Below are positions 8,126 through 18,157 of a DNA stretch of 64,000 bases, one piece after another (position 1 is the first letter of the stretch; each line of letters starts with the position of its first letter). This DNA is from an uncultured Actinomycetes bacterium. Lineage in GTDB: Bacteria; Actinomycetota; Actinomycetes; Nanopelagicales; Nanopelagicaceae. Under the pieces are notes generated by a model. It ran no database searches, had not been told where the DNA came from, and saw nothing but the letters and a program-made list of their open reading frames with translations. Location of the stretch: NCBI GenBank assembly GCA_903834515.1, contig CAILJM010000023.1:62001-126000 (forward strand). Reading direction: 5' to 3'. The translations under genes were made by a program, and so were the position numbers.

Positions 8126-9180
8126 AGGGCGTCTTATACGCAGGGGCGACAGGTCTCTTTCTATCGCTATTTCTTACACCGGTCTTTATTCGCCTGCTCG
8201 CAAAGCGTGGTTATGGACAGCAAATTCGAGATGATGGGCCAACAGCGCACCACGTAAAGCGCGGCACGCCCACTATGGGCGGATTGATCATTATTACCTC
8301 AGTCTTGCTTGCGTACTTCACATCCCATTTTCTCGCCGGATCAGATATCAGCTCTTCTGCAATGCTTGTCTTAGGTTTGGTTCTCGGACTTGGCACCGTT
8401 GGCTTTGTCGACGACTGGCTAAAGATCGTCAAGCAGCGTTCACTCGGGTTAACCGCTCGACAGAAAATAATTGGTCAAGCGCTCGTCGCCGGCGGATTTG
8501 GGTATGCGGGACTTCACTTCGTTGATAAATTTGGTTTAGCCCCGATATCAAAGCATCTATCAACAGTCCGTGATACTTCACTCGTATTCGCCGGCGCGAT
8601 AGTTATTATCTGGGTCTTGTTACTCGTAATCGGAACAAGTAATGCGGTTAATCTCACCGATGGATTAGATGGACTTGCAAGTGGTGCAGCAATCATGGCC
8701 TTCTTAGCATTTGTCTTGATTGGCATTTGGGAGTTTCGACAGAGTTGCGCTTACACGCAGGTTGCTAAGTGTTATGCAGTCCGTGACCCATTGGATTTGG
8801 CGGTACTCGCGGCAGCTTTTGCTGGGTCATGCGCAGGATTCCTCTGGTGGAACACCTCACCGGCGAAAATTTTCATGGGTGATGTTGGGTCACTCTCCCT
8901 CGGGGGTGCGATAGCTGGCCTTGCCATCACTCTTCGTACCGAACTCATGCTCATTCCACTCGGTGGCCTCTTTATTATTATTACGCTTTCAGTGATCATC
9001 CAAGTGCTTTACTTCAAAATCACTAAAGGGAAACGATTCTTTAAAATGGCGCCCCTTCAGCACCACTTCGAACTTTCAGGTTGGGGAGAGGTGACAATTG
9101 TTGTCCGGTTCTGGATCATTGCGGGAATTTGTGTCGCATCTGGTTTAGGCCTCTTCTATGCGCAGTGGGTTGTTCGTTAA
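8122..9180 (+). CDS. mraY: Phospho-MurNAc-pentapeptide transferase
   Basis: Integral membrane enzyme (352 residues, about ten helices) that transfers phospho-MurNAc-pentapeptide to undecaprenyl phosphate, making lipid I. Family motifs are visible: GTPTMGG near residue 49, FVDDWLK near 95 with the paired aspartates, NLTDGLDGLASG near 176 and FMGDVGSLSLGG near 252, followed by the histidine motif PLQHHFE. The start is a GTG overlapping the murF stop, and murD begins at the next base after its stop. Confidence 0.98.
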   Translation: MKGVLYAGATGLFLSLFLTPVFIRLLAKRGYGQQIRDDGPTAHHVKRGTPTMGGLIIITSVLLAYFTSHFLAGSDISSSAMLVLGLVLGLGTVGFVDDWLKIVKQRSLGLTARQKIIGQALVAGGFGYAGLHFVDKFGLAPISKHLSTVRDTSLVFAGAIVIIWVLLLVIGTSNAVNLTDGLDGLASGAAIMAFLAFVLIGIWEFRQSCAYTQVAKCYAVRDPLDLAVLAAAFAGSCAGFLWWNTSPAKIFMGDVGSLSLGGAIAGLAITLRTELMLIPLGGLFIIITLSVIIQVLYFKITKGKRFFKMAPLQHHFELSGWGEVTIVVRFWIIAGICVASGLGLFYAQWVVR

Positions 9181-10557
9181 GTGAAGGATTTAGCGAGGCT
9201 ACTTGCAGAGCCAGTAGCTGTGCTTGGGGTTGGAGTAACCGGACGAGCGGTAGCGGATTTTCTTGAATGCAGGGGGTCAGATTTTGATCTCTACGATGAT
9301 AAAGCGGGCGAGTACAACGGAAGAGTTATTTCAACTTCCAGCGAGCCCATCCGTCATTATGGCTTGGCAATAATTTCACCGGGGTGGAAGCGTTCCCATC
9401 CTCGTATCCAGAGCTTCTTGCAGAGTGATATTCGATTGATCTCAGAAATTGATTTCGCATGGCTCGTTAAATCGGAAGCAGCCCCGGAGCAGAAGTGGGT
9501 GGCGCTCACGGGCACAAATGGCAAAACCACAACAATTCAGATGCTCCAATCGATCATGGATTCAGCAGGCGTAAAAGGCTTGGCATGCGCAAATGTTGGC
9601 ATACCTGCAATCGCCGCGGCCTCTCAAATACCCGCTCTCGATTATTTAGCTCTTGAGCTCTCATCTTTTCAGATCGAATGGAGTGAACTTCCACATTTTG
9701 AGGCAGTTGCAATCCTCAATATCGCCGAGGATCACATCGATTGGCATGAAACCTTTGATAATTACGCAAATGCAAAAATGAGCCTTATCGCTTCGAGTGA
9801 TTGTGCGATCCTCAATGCTCAAGATCCCGAAATCGCGATGAGGAGCACCTCCTTCCAAGGCAAGAAGATTTTTTACTCACTTGATACTCCGATGCCACAT
9901 GAACTCGGCCTGGTCGAAGATTTGCTGGTAGACCGAGCGTTTGTTGCTGATTCAGAAGAGGCAACTCTCATCGCGGAATTGAAGGATATCCACCCACAAG
10001 TACCACACAATGTATCGAATGCGCTTGCTGCATCTGGAATTGCTCTTGCCATGGGTATTCCTCACGAGTTCATCAAGAAAGGTTTATCGGCTTTCACCCT
10101 TGATCATCACAGACTCGAAGAAGTTCTCGAGAGAGATGGCGTTAAGTGGATAAATGATTCAAAAGCAACTAATCCTCACGCGGCTATTGCCGGAATTCTT
10201 GCAAATTCGTCAGTGATCTGGGTTGCGGGTGGTTTGGCAAAGGGTGCAACTATGGATGCCTTGGTAAAGCGTGCGGCACCGAGATTAAAAGCGGCAATAT
10301 TAATTGGCACTGATAAGGAGCTCATTGCAGAGGCACTCACCCTTCACGCGCCGGAAATTCCATTTTATAGAGTTGAAGGGGATGGTGATCCCGATAGCCT
10401 GATGCGGGCCATTATCGGGCGGGCGAAGGAGTTGGCGACGAAAGGTGATGTCGTGCTTCTCGCTCCGGCTTGCGCATCGATGGATCAGTTTGATTCGTAT
10501 GCGCACCGTGGCGAACTTTTTGCTCAAGCCGTGCGCGAAATGATTGGCAGAGAGTAG
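9181..10557 (+). CDS. murD: UDP-MurNAc-L-alanine:D-glutamate ligase
   Basis: Adds D-glutamate to UDP-MurNAc-L-Ala. The 458-residue protein begins with a Rossmann-like domain (VAVLGVGVTGRA), then the P-loop TGTNGKTT near residue 112, the Mur signature ELSSFQIEW, and NDSKATNPHA near residue 325. The GTG start follows the mraY stop with no gap, so expression depends on coupling. A short 21-base spacer separates it from ftsW. Confidence 0.97.
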   Translation: MKDLARLLAEPVAVLGVGVTGRAVADFLECRGSDFDLYDDKAGEYNGRVISTSSEPIRHYGLAIISPGWKRSHPRIQSFLQSDIRLISEIDFAWLVKSEAAPEQKWVALTGTNGKTTTIQMLQSIMDSAGVKGLACANVGIPAIAAASQIPALDYLALELSSFQIEWSELPHFEAVAILNIAEDHIDWHETFDNYANAKMSLIASSDCAILNAQDPEIAMRSTSFQGKKIFYSLDTPMPHELGLVEDLLVDRAFVADSEEATLIAELKDIHPQVPHNVSNALAASGIALAMGIPHEFIKKGLSAFTLDHHRLEEVLERDGVKWINDSKATNPHAAIAGILANSSVIWVAGGLAKGATMDALVKRAAPRLKAAILIGTDKELIAEALTLHAPEIPFYRVEGDGDPDSLMRAIIGRAKELATKGDVVLLAPACASMDQFDSYAHRGELFAQAVREMIGRE

Positions 10558-10578
10558 CCACGAGATGATGGATATGAA

Positions 10579-11769
10579 GTGGCTATAAATAGTAGACGTG
10601 GAAGTTATCGGAATTTCTTCCAACGTCCGACTTCTGCATACGTACTCATCGTTACTTCAACAGCGTTACTCACGGGCCTAGGTATCGTCATGGTCCTCTC
10701 CTCTTCATCAGTGAAGGCCTTTGAAACCACCGGGTCGACATACTCAATCTTCTTTAAACAGCTTGCCTTCATTTTCTTAGGTGGTGCTGCCCTCTATTTA
10801 GCAATCCATTTAAAACGCACAATTTGGGAGAAGATTTCCCGAGTAGCTCTTATAGTCGGAGCAATCGCACTAGTCCTGCCACAGGCACCAGGTATTGGTA
10901 GAAATATCAACGGAAATCGCTCGTGGATTGGGATTGGCTCGTTTACTTTGCAGCCAAGTGAACTTGCCAAATTGGTTCTCGTGCTCTGGTGCGCACATAT
11001 GTTGCGACGCTACGACGAGAGAGGTTACGGTCGAAATTCAATTGAGATTCTGAAAATGATCGCACCCGCCCCCCTTATTTTCTTGGGACTTGTGATGGTG
11101 GGCAAAGATCTCGGGAGCGCCATGATCATTATGGGAATTGTCTTCGCGATGCTTTTCATCTCGGGTTTAGAAACTTGGGCGATGGTCACCACATCTTTAT
11201 TAGGACTATCTGGAGTGGCCTTCTTCGTATTCACTTCGCAGAATCGATTAGAGCGATTCGACGCAGTTCTTCATCCCTTTGCACCCGGTGTCTACAAACT
11301 TGCGGGTTGGCAGACAGCCCATTCGATTATGGGATTGGCGAGTGGCGGCTTCTTCGGGGTAGGGCTCGGCGCGAGCAGACAAAAGTGGGCAAACCTTTCA
11401 GAGGCGAATACCGACTTTATCTTCTCGGTAATTGGCGAAGAGCTAGGACTCCTTGGGACCCTTATTGTTCTCATTCTTTATGCTGCGCTCATCTACGGAA
11501 TCTTCAGAACCGCCTTGCACACGAAAGACCTCTTCTATAAATATGCCTGTGCCGGAATAGGCGCGTGGATCATGTTGCAGGTGGCAGTAAATATTGGATC
11601 CGATATTGGACTTCTGCCAGTCGTTGGGGTGACACTGCCATTCATCTCTTACGGGGGTTCCTCTATCTTGGCAGACTTTATAGCGATTGGATTCGTTCTC
11701 TCTGTGATCAGACGGGATCCAGAAGTCCGCGCCGCACTTAGCGCTCATCGCCGTTCAAAGGCAGAATAG
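10579..11769 (+). CDS. ftsW: SEDS-family septal peptidoglycan glycosyltransferase FtsW
   Basis: A polytopic membrane protein (396 residues, about ten helices) of the SEDS family, which polymerises lipid II at the septum together with FtsI. Family features include NGNRSWIGIGSFTLQPSE, the EANTDFIFSVIGEELG segment and the C-terminal PFISYGGSS. The GTG at 10579 is preferred because the nearby upstream ATG codons run into a stop or are out of frame. Its ribosome-binding site is weak. It lies between murD and murG, the common actinobacterial order. Confidence 0.95.
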   Translation: MAINSRRGSYRNFFQRPTSAYVLIVTSTALLTGLGIVMVLSSSSVKAFETTGSTYSIFFKQLAFIFLGGAALYLAIHLKRTIWEKISRVALIVGAIALVLPQAPGIGRNINGNRSWIGIGSFTLQPSELAKLVLVLWCAHMLRRYDERGYGRNSIEILKMIAPAPLIFLGLVMVGKDLGSAMIIMGIVFAMLFISGLETWAMVTTSLLGLSGVAFFVFTSQNRLERFDAVLHPFAPGVYKLAGWQTAHSIMGLASGGFFGVGLGASRQKWANLSEANTDFIFSVIGEELGLLGTLIVLILYAALIYGIFRTALHTKDLFYKYACAGIGAWIMLQVAVNIGSDIGLLPVVGVTLPFISYGGSSILADFIAIGFVLSVIRRDPEVRAALSAHRRSKAE

Positions 11770-11777
11770 GTGCACTC

Positions 11778-12878
11778 ATGAAGATCTCATTTGCCGCTGC
11801 CGGAACTGCCGGGCATATCGAGCCTGCTCTGGCTGTGGCTCGTTGGCTAAAGATTCATGAGTCTTCGGCACGTTGCGAATTTATTGGGACAGCTGCTGCT
11901 TTGGATTCCTCGTTACTTCTCAAGAGTGGATTTACCCTTCATCCGATTACGAAGGCACCCTTTCCCCGCCATATTTCTGCGCAGATCATCTCTTGGCCTT
12001 TCAAATTTATTCGATCATTTATGCAAATTTGGCACGTTCTAGATGAGAGCGATCTCGTCGTCGGGTTTGGCGGATATGTCTGTGCTCCAACATATATCGT
12101 CGCAAAGATTCGTAAAGTACCGATACTTATTCATGAAGCGAATGCGCTGCCTGGAATGGCGAACGAATTAGGAAGAAAGTTAGGCGCGAAAACTACGATC
12201 GCCTTCGCAAGCACCAAGTCTCAGAATAAAAAATGGAGTTCGGCTGAATTGGTTGGGATGCCCATAAGGGAATCTATAAAGAATCTCGCACATCTCTCTA
12301 CCGAAGAACGACGACGTATCCGAGGGGAGAAGGCAGAACAGTGGAATTTCGATCCACTTCGCCCGATTGTTCTCGTTTTCGGTGGCTCACAAGGATCGCA
12401 CGGGATTAATAGTGTGATCCAGGAAATCCTGCCGCAGACAGATATTGCAGGTATTCAAATTCTTCATGCGGTCGGGAAAGCCAACGATTTGCCGGCTCGT
12501 AGTAGAAATTACTTACCAGTTCATTACATTGACGACATGGGTGAAGCGATGGTTGCTGCGGATCTCGCCATCACTCGAGGAGGCGCCGTGACGTGTGCTG
12601 AACTCGGAATCCTGCAAACGTATGGAGTGATAATTCCACTTGCGATCGGCAATGGGGAGCAAAGTGAGAATGCTCATGAACTTTCTGATATCGGAGCTGC
12701 AGTCGTGGTTCCATCAGAGATCTTTACAGCGCGATATCTTTCGGAACACTTTATAGGGTTTGTCAGGGATGCGGAAAAATTTCGCCTCGAATCAAAATCT
12801 CCAGCTTTTTCGTTGGATGCCGAAGAAAAACTAGGAGAAATGATTCGAAGCATCGTTCGGACAGGACAGACGCGATGA
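11778..12878 (+). CDS. murG: UDP-GlcNAc:undecaprenyl-PP-MurNAc-pentapeptide GlcNAc transferase
   Basis: Peripheral membrane GT-B glycosyltransferase that converts lipid I to lipid II. It has 366 residues. The N-terminal glycine-rich loop reads GTAGHIEPAL, the acceptor-side segment is VVGFGGYVCAPT, and the C-terminal donor domain carries FGGSQGSHGIN and TRGGAVTCAE. The family usually has GGTGGH in the first loop; here it begins AAGTAGH, a mild variation. It starts 8 bases after ftsW and overlaps murC by ATGA. Confidence 0.95.
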   Translation: MKISFAAAGTAGHIEPALAVARWLKIHESSARCEFIGTAAALDSSLLLKSGFTLHPITKAPFPRHISAQIISWPFKFIRSFMQIWHVLDESDLVVGFGGYVCAPTYIVAKIRKVPILIHEANALPGMANELGRKLGAKTTIAFASTKSQNKKWSSAELVGMPIRESIKNLAHLSTEERRRIRGEKAEQWNFDPLRPIVLVFGGSQGSHGINSVIQEILPQTDIAGIQILHAVGKANDLPARSRNYLPVHYIDDMGEAMVAADLAITRGGAVTCAELGILQTYGVIIPLAIGNGEQSENAHELSDIGAAVVVPSEIFTARYLSEHFIGFVRDAEKFRLESKSPAFSLDAEEKLGEMIRSIVRTGQTR

Positions 12879-14287
12879 CTGAGTTCGAAGAATTCAATGG
12901 AATTGATTCGCTTCGGGGTAAGAGGATTCATTTCATCGGCATAGGTGGCGCCGGCATGAGTGGCATCGCCAGAATCATGCTCTCGCATGGATTGCAGGTA
13001 AGTGGTTCTGATGTCAAGGAATCAAGCGTTACCGAAAACCTTCGAACAATGGGTGCGCAGATATTTGTAGGGCATCGCGCGGAAAATATTGCCAATGTGG
13101 ATCTCATTGTACTTTCGACGGCGATTGCGCCTGAAAATCCAGAGCGGATCGCGGGAGAGAAGGCCGGTACTCCTCTTATTGCTCGCGCCAACGCGCTTGC
13201 GATTCTCATGAGCGGCAAACGATCCGTAGCAGTTGCAGGAACACACGGGAAGACAACAACGACCTCAATGCTTACGGTTGCCTTGCAAAGCGCAGGATGT
13301 GACCCGTCATTTTCAATCGGCGGAATGATTAATTCGTCAGGAACGAATGCCTACGCCGGCTCTGGTGATATTTTCGTGGCGGAAGCGGATGAAAGCGATG
13401 GTTCATTCCTCGCCTATAAACCGTTCGGTGCCATTATTACCAATATCGAATTGGATCACGTAGACCATTTTCAGGATCTAGATGCTATCTATGCGCTCTT
13501 TGTGGAATTCATCAATTCAATACAGGCTGGTGGATTCTTGGTTGCATGTGGAGGTGATGCTGGAGTTCAAGAAGTACTTTCGCGCATCACGAGAACCGAT
13601 ATTCAGATCGTCACATACGGGGTGGGGGAATGTGATTGGAGTATCGACCGGATACTTCTCTCGCCCACCTCAAGTGTGGCGCGAGTGGCACACCACGGAA
13701 AGATTATGGGCGAGCTTGAACTGGTCGTGCCGGGCGAACATAACCTTCTCAACGCCCTAGCGGCTCTTGGCGCCGGCCATCTGCTGGGTATTCAATCGGC
13801 ACAGATGACTAAGGGAATCGGATCCTTCACGGGTACGCGACGTAGATTTGAATTTAAAGGTGAAGTACATGGCATTCGTGTGGTTGATGATTATGGGCAC
13901 CACCCGACGGAAATTCGCGTAACACTTGAGACGGCCAGGAATTACGTTGGTGAGGGTCGAGTAATAGTTCTCTTTCAACCACACCGCTATTCCCGCACTC
14001 AGGCCTTTGCGCAAGAGTTTGCAGATGCTCTTTCACTCGCCGACGAACTCTTTCTGCTTGAGGTATATCCTGCGAGTGAACTCCCTATCCCTGGGGTCTC
14101 TTCACTCCTCATTTCTCAAAAAATGAATCCAGCTCATGTCCACTATCAACCTTCGATGGTCGAAGCGATTGAATCCGTTACGAAAGAGGCAAAGAGCGGG
14201 GATCTCATTATCACTCTTGGTGCAGGGGATGTTAGCTCGCTCGCCCCGGTCATAATAAGTTCTCTTGACTCTCTCGCCGATAAATGA
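12875..14287 (+). CDS. murC: UDP-MurNAc:L-alanine ligase
   Basis: The first Mur ligase, joining L-Ala to UDP-MurNAc. At 470 residues it has the N-terminal HFIGIGGAGMSGIA nucleotide-fold motif near residue 18, the ATP loop GTHGKTTT near 121, EADESDGSF near 170 and a C-terminal domain with DDYGHHPTE. It overlaps murG and ftsQ by ATGA on both sides. No murB or ddl follows, unlike the order in many other bacteria. Confidence 0.97.
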   Translation: MTEFEEFNGIDSLRGKRIHFIGIGGAGMSGIARIMLSHGLQVSGSDVKESSVTENLRTMGAQIFVGHRAENIANVDLIVLSTAIAPENPERIAGEKAGTPLIARANALAILMSGKRSVAVAGTHGKTTTTSMLTVALQSAGCDPSFSIGGMINSSGTNAYAGSGDIFVAEADESDGSFLAYKPFGAIITNIELDHVDHFQDLDAIYALFVEFINSIQAGGFLVACGGDAGVQEVLSRITRTDIQIVTYGVGECDWSIDRILLSPTSSVARVAHHGKIMGELELVVPGEHNLLNALAALGAGHLLGIQSAQMTKGIGSFTGTRRRFEFKGEVHGIRVVDDYGHHPTEIRVTLETARNYVGEGRVIVLFQPHRYSRTQAFAQEFADALSLADELFLLEVYPASELPIPGVSSLLISQKMNPAHVHYQPSMVEAIESVTKEAKSGDLIITLGAGDVSSLAPVIISSLDSLADK

Positions 14288-15021
14288 AATTCAGATCTCA
14301 AAAACGATCAACTCGGAAAATTCTATTGAGACGTTTCCCTGGAATCTTCCTATCCGTACTCCTCGTAGGGCTCCTTGCATTTTTGTTGGGATGGTCTTCC
14401 CTCCTCTCGCTAAAAAATCTTTCTATTCTGGGTAGCGGTCACCAAGAAACCATTCAAGCCGTGCAGGAATCCATTACCCACACCAAGCCGAGCATTAAAA
14501 TTGGAACGCCGATGGCGCGTATTGACGTCGCATCCCTTCGGCGTCAGATTTTGGAGAATGAGTGGCTCTCTCGAATAGCCATAAGCCGGAATTGGCTTCA
14601 TGGTGAGCTTCACATCAAAGTGGTAGAGCGCGTACCTGTAGCTTCCTACATCACAACTTCTGGTGGATTAAGATATTTCGACGAATCCGGTTTCGACTTT
14701 CAATCTCCCGTTGCATATTCAAATATTCCATCAATTTACCTGACTTCAACGAATCGTCATGCGAAAGAGGTCATTGCACAATTTCTCTCCTCGCTATCGG
14801 CGGATCTTCTGGCAAAAGCCCAATCATTCTCTGTAACAGCATCGAGTGAGATAGAGATGAAGTTAATGTGGAGTCCAAAGAGAGTGGTGACTGTGCTGTG
14901 GGGTGATTCTCAGGACATTGCGCTCAAAGAGGAGATCTTCACAAAGCTCGTCTCTCGGAAAGAGAATGAACAATCTTCACTATTTAATCTCATCGATCCA
15001 TTAACACCCATAACAAAATAG
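14284..15021 (+). CDS. ftsQ: Cell division protein FtsQ/DivIB
   Basis: A bitopic divisome protein of 245 residues. A basic cytoplasmic tail (RSQKRSTRKILLRRF) leads to one membrane helix at about 18-38, then a POTRA-like domain (LKNLSILGSGHQE...) and the beta domain with VVERVPVASY, typical of FtsQ. It links FtsL/FtsB to the rest of the septal machinery. The ATG overlaps the murC stop. A 119-base spacer containing the probable ftsZ promoter follows. Confidence 0.9.
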   Translation: MKFRSQKRSTRKILLRRFPGIFLSVLLVGLLAFLLGWSSLLSLKNLSILGSGHQETIQAVQESITHTKPSIKIGTPMARIDVASLRRQILENEWLSRIAISRNWLHGELHIKVVERVPVASYITTSGGLRYFDESGFDFQSPVAYSNIPSIYLTSTNRHAKEVIAQFLSSLSADLLAKAQSFSVTASSEIEMKLMWSPKRVVTVLWGDSQDIALKEEIFTKLVSRKENEQSSLFNLIDPLTPITK

Positions 15022-15045
15022 TCCAAGCTATTTCGTGTCGGTCAT

Positions 15046-15074
15046 TGCACGAGTGCTCATGCACCTTTACTTTC
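15046..15074 (+). promoter_or_regulatory. Possible ftsZ promoter with GCAC/GTGC repeats
   Basis: In the ftsQ-ftsZ spacer, TTGCAC and TACTTT are separated by 17 bases, a plausible -35/-10 pair. The same stretch holds interleaved inverted repeats GCAC-GTGC-GCAC that could fold or bind a regulator. FtsZ usually has its own promoters in this spacer. The exact site is a guess. Confidence 0.35.
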
Positions 15075-15140
15075 TGCATATCGGTTATAGCATAACTTTA
15101 AGTCTCAAGTAGAGATTTAGAGATCGAAATGAGGCGCATC

Positions 15141-16301
15141 GTGGCAACACCACAGAATTATCTTGCAGTGATCAAAGTTGTTGGCATTGGCGGCGGCGGA
15201 GTGAATGCTGTCAATCGTATGATCGAAGCAGGATTGAAAGGCGTCGAATTTATTGCGATCAATACTGATGCGCAACAGTTAATAATGTCTGATGCTGATG
15301 TGAAATTGGATATCGGTCGTAAATCAACTCGTGGGCTAGGCGCAGGTGCAGCGCCCGAGGTGGGTCGCCAAGCAGCCCTCGATCACATTGATGAAATCGA
15401 AGAAGTTCTTCGTGGCGCAGATATGGTTTTTGTTACCGCTGGTGAAGGCGGTGGCACTGGTACAGGAGGCGCACCCGTTGTTGCAAAAGTTGCAAAAGAT
15501 TTAGGCGCGCTCACTGTCGGTGTCGTAACTAAACCTTTCTCATTCGAAGCCAAACATCGCACACTGCAAGCCGAAGAAGGTATTGCGAATTTGCGAGCTG
15601 AAGTTGATACCTTGATCGTCATTCCTAACGACCGTCTCTTGGCGATATCTGATCGAACAATTACCGCTGTCGAAGCATTTCGAAGCGCAGATCAAGTTTT
15701 GTTATCCGGAGTTCAAGGCATTACCGATTTGATTACAACGCCTGGTCTGATCAATCTGGACTTTGCGGATGTGAAGAGTGTGATGGCAGGGGCGGGTTCG
15801 GCGCTCATGGGTATCGGTTCGGCTCGGGGAGAGTCTCGTGCGATCAGAGCAGCTGAATTGGCGATCGCCAGTCCGTTGCTTGAAGCATCGATTGATGGCG
15901 CGCGTGGTGTTTTAATGTCCATCGCTGGGGGATCTGATCTGGGTCTCTTTGAGTTGTCGGAAGCGGCCGAGATGGTTGCAAAGTCCGCACATCCTGATGC
16001 CAATATCATTTTTGGAACAGTTATTGATGATGCGCTTGGTGATGAAGTTCGGATCACCGTTATCGCGGCTGGGTTTGACGGGGGAGCACCGAAGAAGGTC
16101 GATATGCCAGTGATCAATGCGGCAGCACTTTCAGGTCAAGCCGATCCAATCGCTGCGAATGATCCACTGGCCGTAGCCCTGGATCTTGGGATCAATGAAA
16201 ATACCGACGGTATCCCAACAATTTCAACTCCACGACGCAAGATAACCTTTGAGGAATTTGCGAACGAAGAAGAGATTGATATTCCCGATTTCATGAAATA
16301 A
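15141..16301 (+). CDS. ftsZ: Cell division tubulin homologue FtsZ
   Basis: GTPase that polymerises into the Z-ring at mid-cell. The N-terminus reads [20 protein letters not shown], the tubulin signature GGGTGTG is present, and the protein ends with the conserved C-terminal peptide IDIPDF that binds partners such as SepF. I choose the GTG at 15141 (386 residues) because GAGG lies 6 bases upstream and the resulting start [12 protein letters not shown] matches actinobacterial FtsZ. An ATG four codons earlier (15129) is the alternative. pgeF follows after 9 bases. Confidence 0.97.
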   Translation: MATPQNYLAVIKVVGIGGGGVNAVNRMIEAGLKGVEFIAINTDAQQLIMSDADVKLDIGRKSTRGLGAGAAPEVGRQAALDHIDEIEEVLRGADMVFVTAGEGGGTGTGGAPVVAKVAKDLGALTVGVVTKPFSFEAKHRTLQAEEGIANLRAEVDTLIVIPNDRLLAISDRTITAVEAFRSADQVLLSGVQGITDLITTPGLINLDFADVKSVMAGAGSALMGIGSARGESRAIRAAELAIASPLLEASIDGARGVLMSIAGGSDLGLFELSEAAEMVAKSAHPDANIIFGTVIDDALGDEVRITVIAAGFDGGAPKKVDMPVINAAALSGQADPIAANDPLAVALDLGINENTDGIPTISTPRRKITFEEFANEEEIDIPDFMK

Positions 16302-16310
16302 ATCTTTCGT

Positions 16311-16946
16311 ATGTCGAAGTTTCATTTCACCACTGCTCCCAATAATTTGGCGCTGCACACTGGTGATGAAGTAGAGAGCGTGCGCCTAAATCGATTGGCT
16401 CTTTCTGCGCAATTGCAGTGTGACAATATTCAATTTATGAATCAGAGCCATGGTGATGGTGTCAAAGTTGTGAGCGAATACTCTGACGTCGATCCGGATG
16501 CGGATGCTCTTATTACTCAAACCCCAGGCATCGCTCTTGCAGTTCTTGTTGCGGACTGCATTCCGCTCTTACTTAGCTCTGCTACCTGTGTCGCTGCGGT
16601 GCATGTTGGACGCATGGGAATGACAAATGGCATCATCGAGAAAACCGTGGAAATCATGGAAGAACTTGGTGCCACTGGTATCTCTGCGCAGATAGGTCCA
16701 TCTATCTGCGGAGAGTGTTATGAAGTCTCGCCGCAAATGTATGACGAAGTAACGGCCGTATTCCCAGAGTCTGCAACTTCGGAGATCTCGCACTGCTTAG
16801 ATTTAACTCGTGGCACGCTCGCTATTTTGCGAGAGTTAGGGGTCGATGCTCAATCACTTGGGCTCTGCACATTGGAAAATGAGAAATATTTCTCATATCG
16901 ACGAGATAAGTCCATAGGTCGTCAGGCCGGAGTCATCACTCTATGA
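16311..16946 (+). CDS. pgeF: YlmD/PgeF family copper-laccase-fold protein (peptidoglycan editing factor)
   Basis: A 211-residue member of the DUF152/YfiH family, some members of which correct misincorporated residues in cytoplasmic peptidoglycan precursors. The metal or active-site motifs are visible: NQSHGDG near residue 43, VADCIPLLL near 80, AAVHVGRMG near 97 and GPSICGECYEV near 127. The usual HAGWRG appears as HVGRMG. The gene sits directly after ftsZ, as in most actinobacteria. Its TGA overlaps the next ATG by four bases. Confidence 0.88.
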   Translation: MSKFHFTTAPNNLALHTGDEVESVRLNRLALSAQLQCDNIQFMNQSHGDGVKVVSEYSDVDPDADALITQTPGIALAVLVADCIPLLLSSATCVAAVHVGRMGMTNGIIEKTVEIMEELGATGISAQIGPSICGECYEVSPQMYDEVTAVFPESATSEISHCLDLTRGTLAILRELGVDAQSLGLCTLENEKYFSYRRDKSIGRQAGVITL

Positions 16947-17632
16947 ACGAACGCAGGATTGAGATTGAGTCCAATCTTTTAGATGTAGAGAATCGAATTA
17001 AATCAGCAGCGGAATCGGCAGGACGCAACCGCGATGAGATCACTTTGGTCGCGGTAACAAAGTATTTCCCGGTGAGCGATGCCCTCATTCTCTACGAGAA
17101 TGGAGTCAGAAATTTTGGCGAGAATCGAGATGACGAGGGAAGCCAGAAATCCAATCAACTGCGAGCTGACGCTATTTGGCACTTTCAAGGACAGATTCAG
17201 GGTCGCAAAATTCCATCGATCATCTCGTGGGCCGATCAGATTCATTCCTTGGATTCACTTGATCATGCCTTAAAGTTCAATCGCATACTTCAAGCGGCAG
17301 GGGAGAGTCGCCGCTTTATGATTCAACTCTCCCTTGAACCGAGCCGTGAGGATCGAGGGGGAATCGCCCTTCACGATCTCCCCAAATTTTTAGATTCATT
17401 GCTTCCTCTCACTCAATTGGAGATTCGTGGCGTTATGGCAGTTCTGCCGATCGAAATTGAACCGAGCGCAGGATTTGCTGAGATCGTGAGTTATGTGAAG
17501 AGTCTCAGCCACCCCCATCTGCAGGAATATTCACTTGGGATGAGTAATGATTTTGAGGATGCGATATGCGCTGGTGCGACACATATCAGAGTCGGCAGTT
17601 CAATCCTCGGATCGCGCCCGGCCCTCGCCTAA
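16943..17632 (+). CDS. PLP homeostasis protein, YggS/YlmE family
   Basis: A single-domain fold-type III PLP-binding protein of 229 residues with no catalytic second domain. It keeps pyridoxal phosphate and amino-acid pools balanced. The PLP lysine is in LVAVTKYFP (near residue 39). NFGENR, SLGMSNDFEDAI and THIRVGSSILGSR are the family's phosphate-binding segments. The usual HFIGxLQxNK is altered to HFQGQIQGRK. It is coupled to pgeF by ATGA. Confidence 0.9.
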   Translation: MNERRIEIESNLLDVENRIKSAAESAGRNRDEITLVAVTKYFPVSDALILYENGVRNFGENRDDEGSQKSNQLRADAIWHFQGQIQGRKIPSIISWADQIHSLDSLDHALKFNRILQAAGESRRFMIQLSLEPSREDRGGIALHDLPKFLDSLLPLTQLEIRGVMAVLPIEIEPSAGFAEIVSYVKSLSHPHLQEYSLGMSNDFEDAICAGATHIRVGSSILGSRPALA

Positions 17633-17635
17633 ACT
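17630..17635 (+). promoter_or_regulatory. Putative leaderless -10 box of sepF
   Basis: TAAACT, overlapping the yggS stop codon, is followed by exactly 6 bases and then the sepF ATG, with no Shine-Dalgarno sequence. This predicts an internal promoter giving a leaderless sepF message inside the division cluster. Confidence 0.5.
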
Positions 17636-17641
17636 AGCGCT

Positions 17642-18142
17642 ATGGCAAATGCATTTAAGAAGATGGCTGGCTACCTTGGCCTAGTCGACGATGAAGCAGA
17701 TTTTGAAGCGACCGTTGCACTAGATATTCCTCAGGCAAGTGTTCGCGTCACAGCTCCCACAGCTCCCACTGCTCCAGTTCGAAGCAAGCCAGTAGCCCGA
17801 GAGCGTATTGCCCCGGTCTCAGTTCCTCAGGTTGCGCCAGTTGTTCAAGCAGAGTTGCCTATCTTGGATTCAATTTTCACTATTCATCCTCGCTTCTACA
17901 ACGAAGCTCGCACCGTGGGAGAGCACTTCCGCGAAGGCCAACCAGTGCTCATGAACTTGAGTGATATGGATGAGTCAGAGCGCAAGCGCCTTGTGGACTT
18001 CGCGTCAGGGCTTGTCTTTGGTCATCACGGGAGCATTGAGCGCGTCACTTCTAAGGTCTTTTTATTGACCCCTGCAAATGTTCGCGTCTCATCCGAGCAT
18101 AAGGCAGCGGCAGCTGAAGCAAGTTTTTTTAATCAGAGCTGA
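17642..18142 (+). CDS. sepF: Cell division protein SepF
   Basis: SepF anchors FtsZ filaments to the membrane in bacteria that lack FtsA and ZipA. The 166-residue protein starts with an amphipathic membrane-targeting helix (FKKMAGYLGLVDDEADF), followed by a Pro/Ala-rich linker that includes a short 9-bp duplication (APTAPTAP). It ends with the C-terminal SepF domain from about residue 78 (IHPRFYNEARTVGEHFREGQ, then NLSDMDESERKRLVDFASGL). No ftsA is present in the window, consistent with SepF being the FtsZ anchor. Confidence 0.95.
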   Translation: MANAFKKMAGYLGLVDDEADFEATVALDIPQASVRVTAPTAPTAPVRSKPVARERIAPVSVPQVAPVVQAELPILDSIFTIHPRFYNEARTVGEHFREGQPVLMNLSDMDESERKRLVDFASGLVFGHHGSIERVTSKVFLLTPANVRVSSEHKAAAAEASFFNQS

Positions 18143-18157
18143 TAGCGATAACTTGGA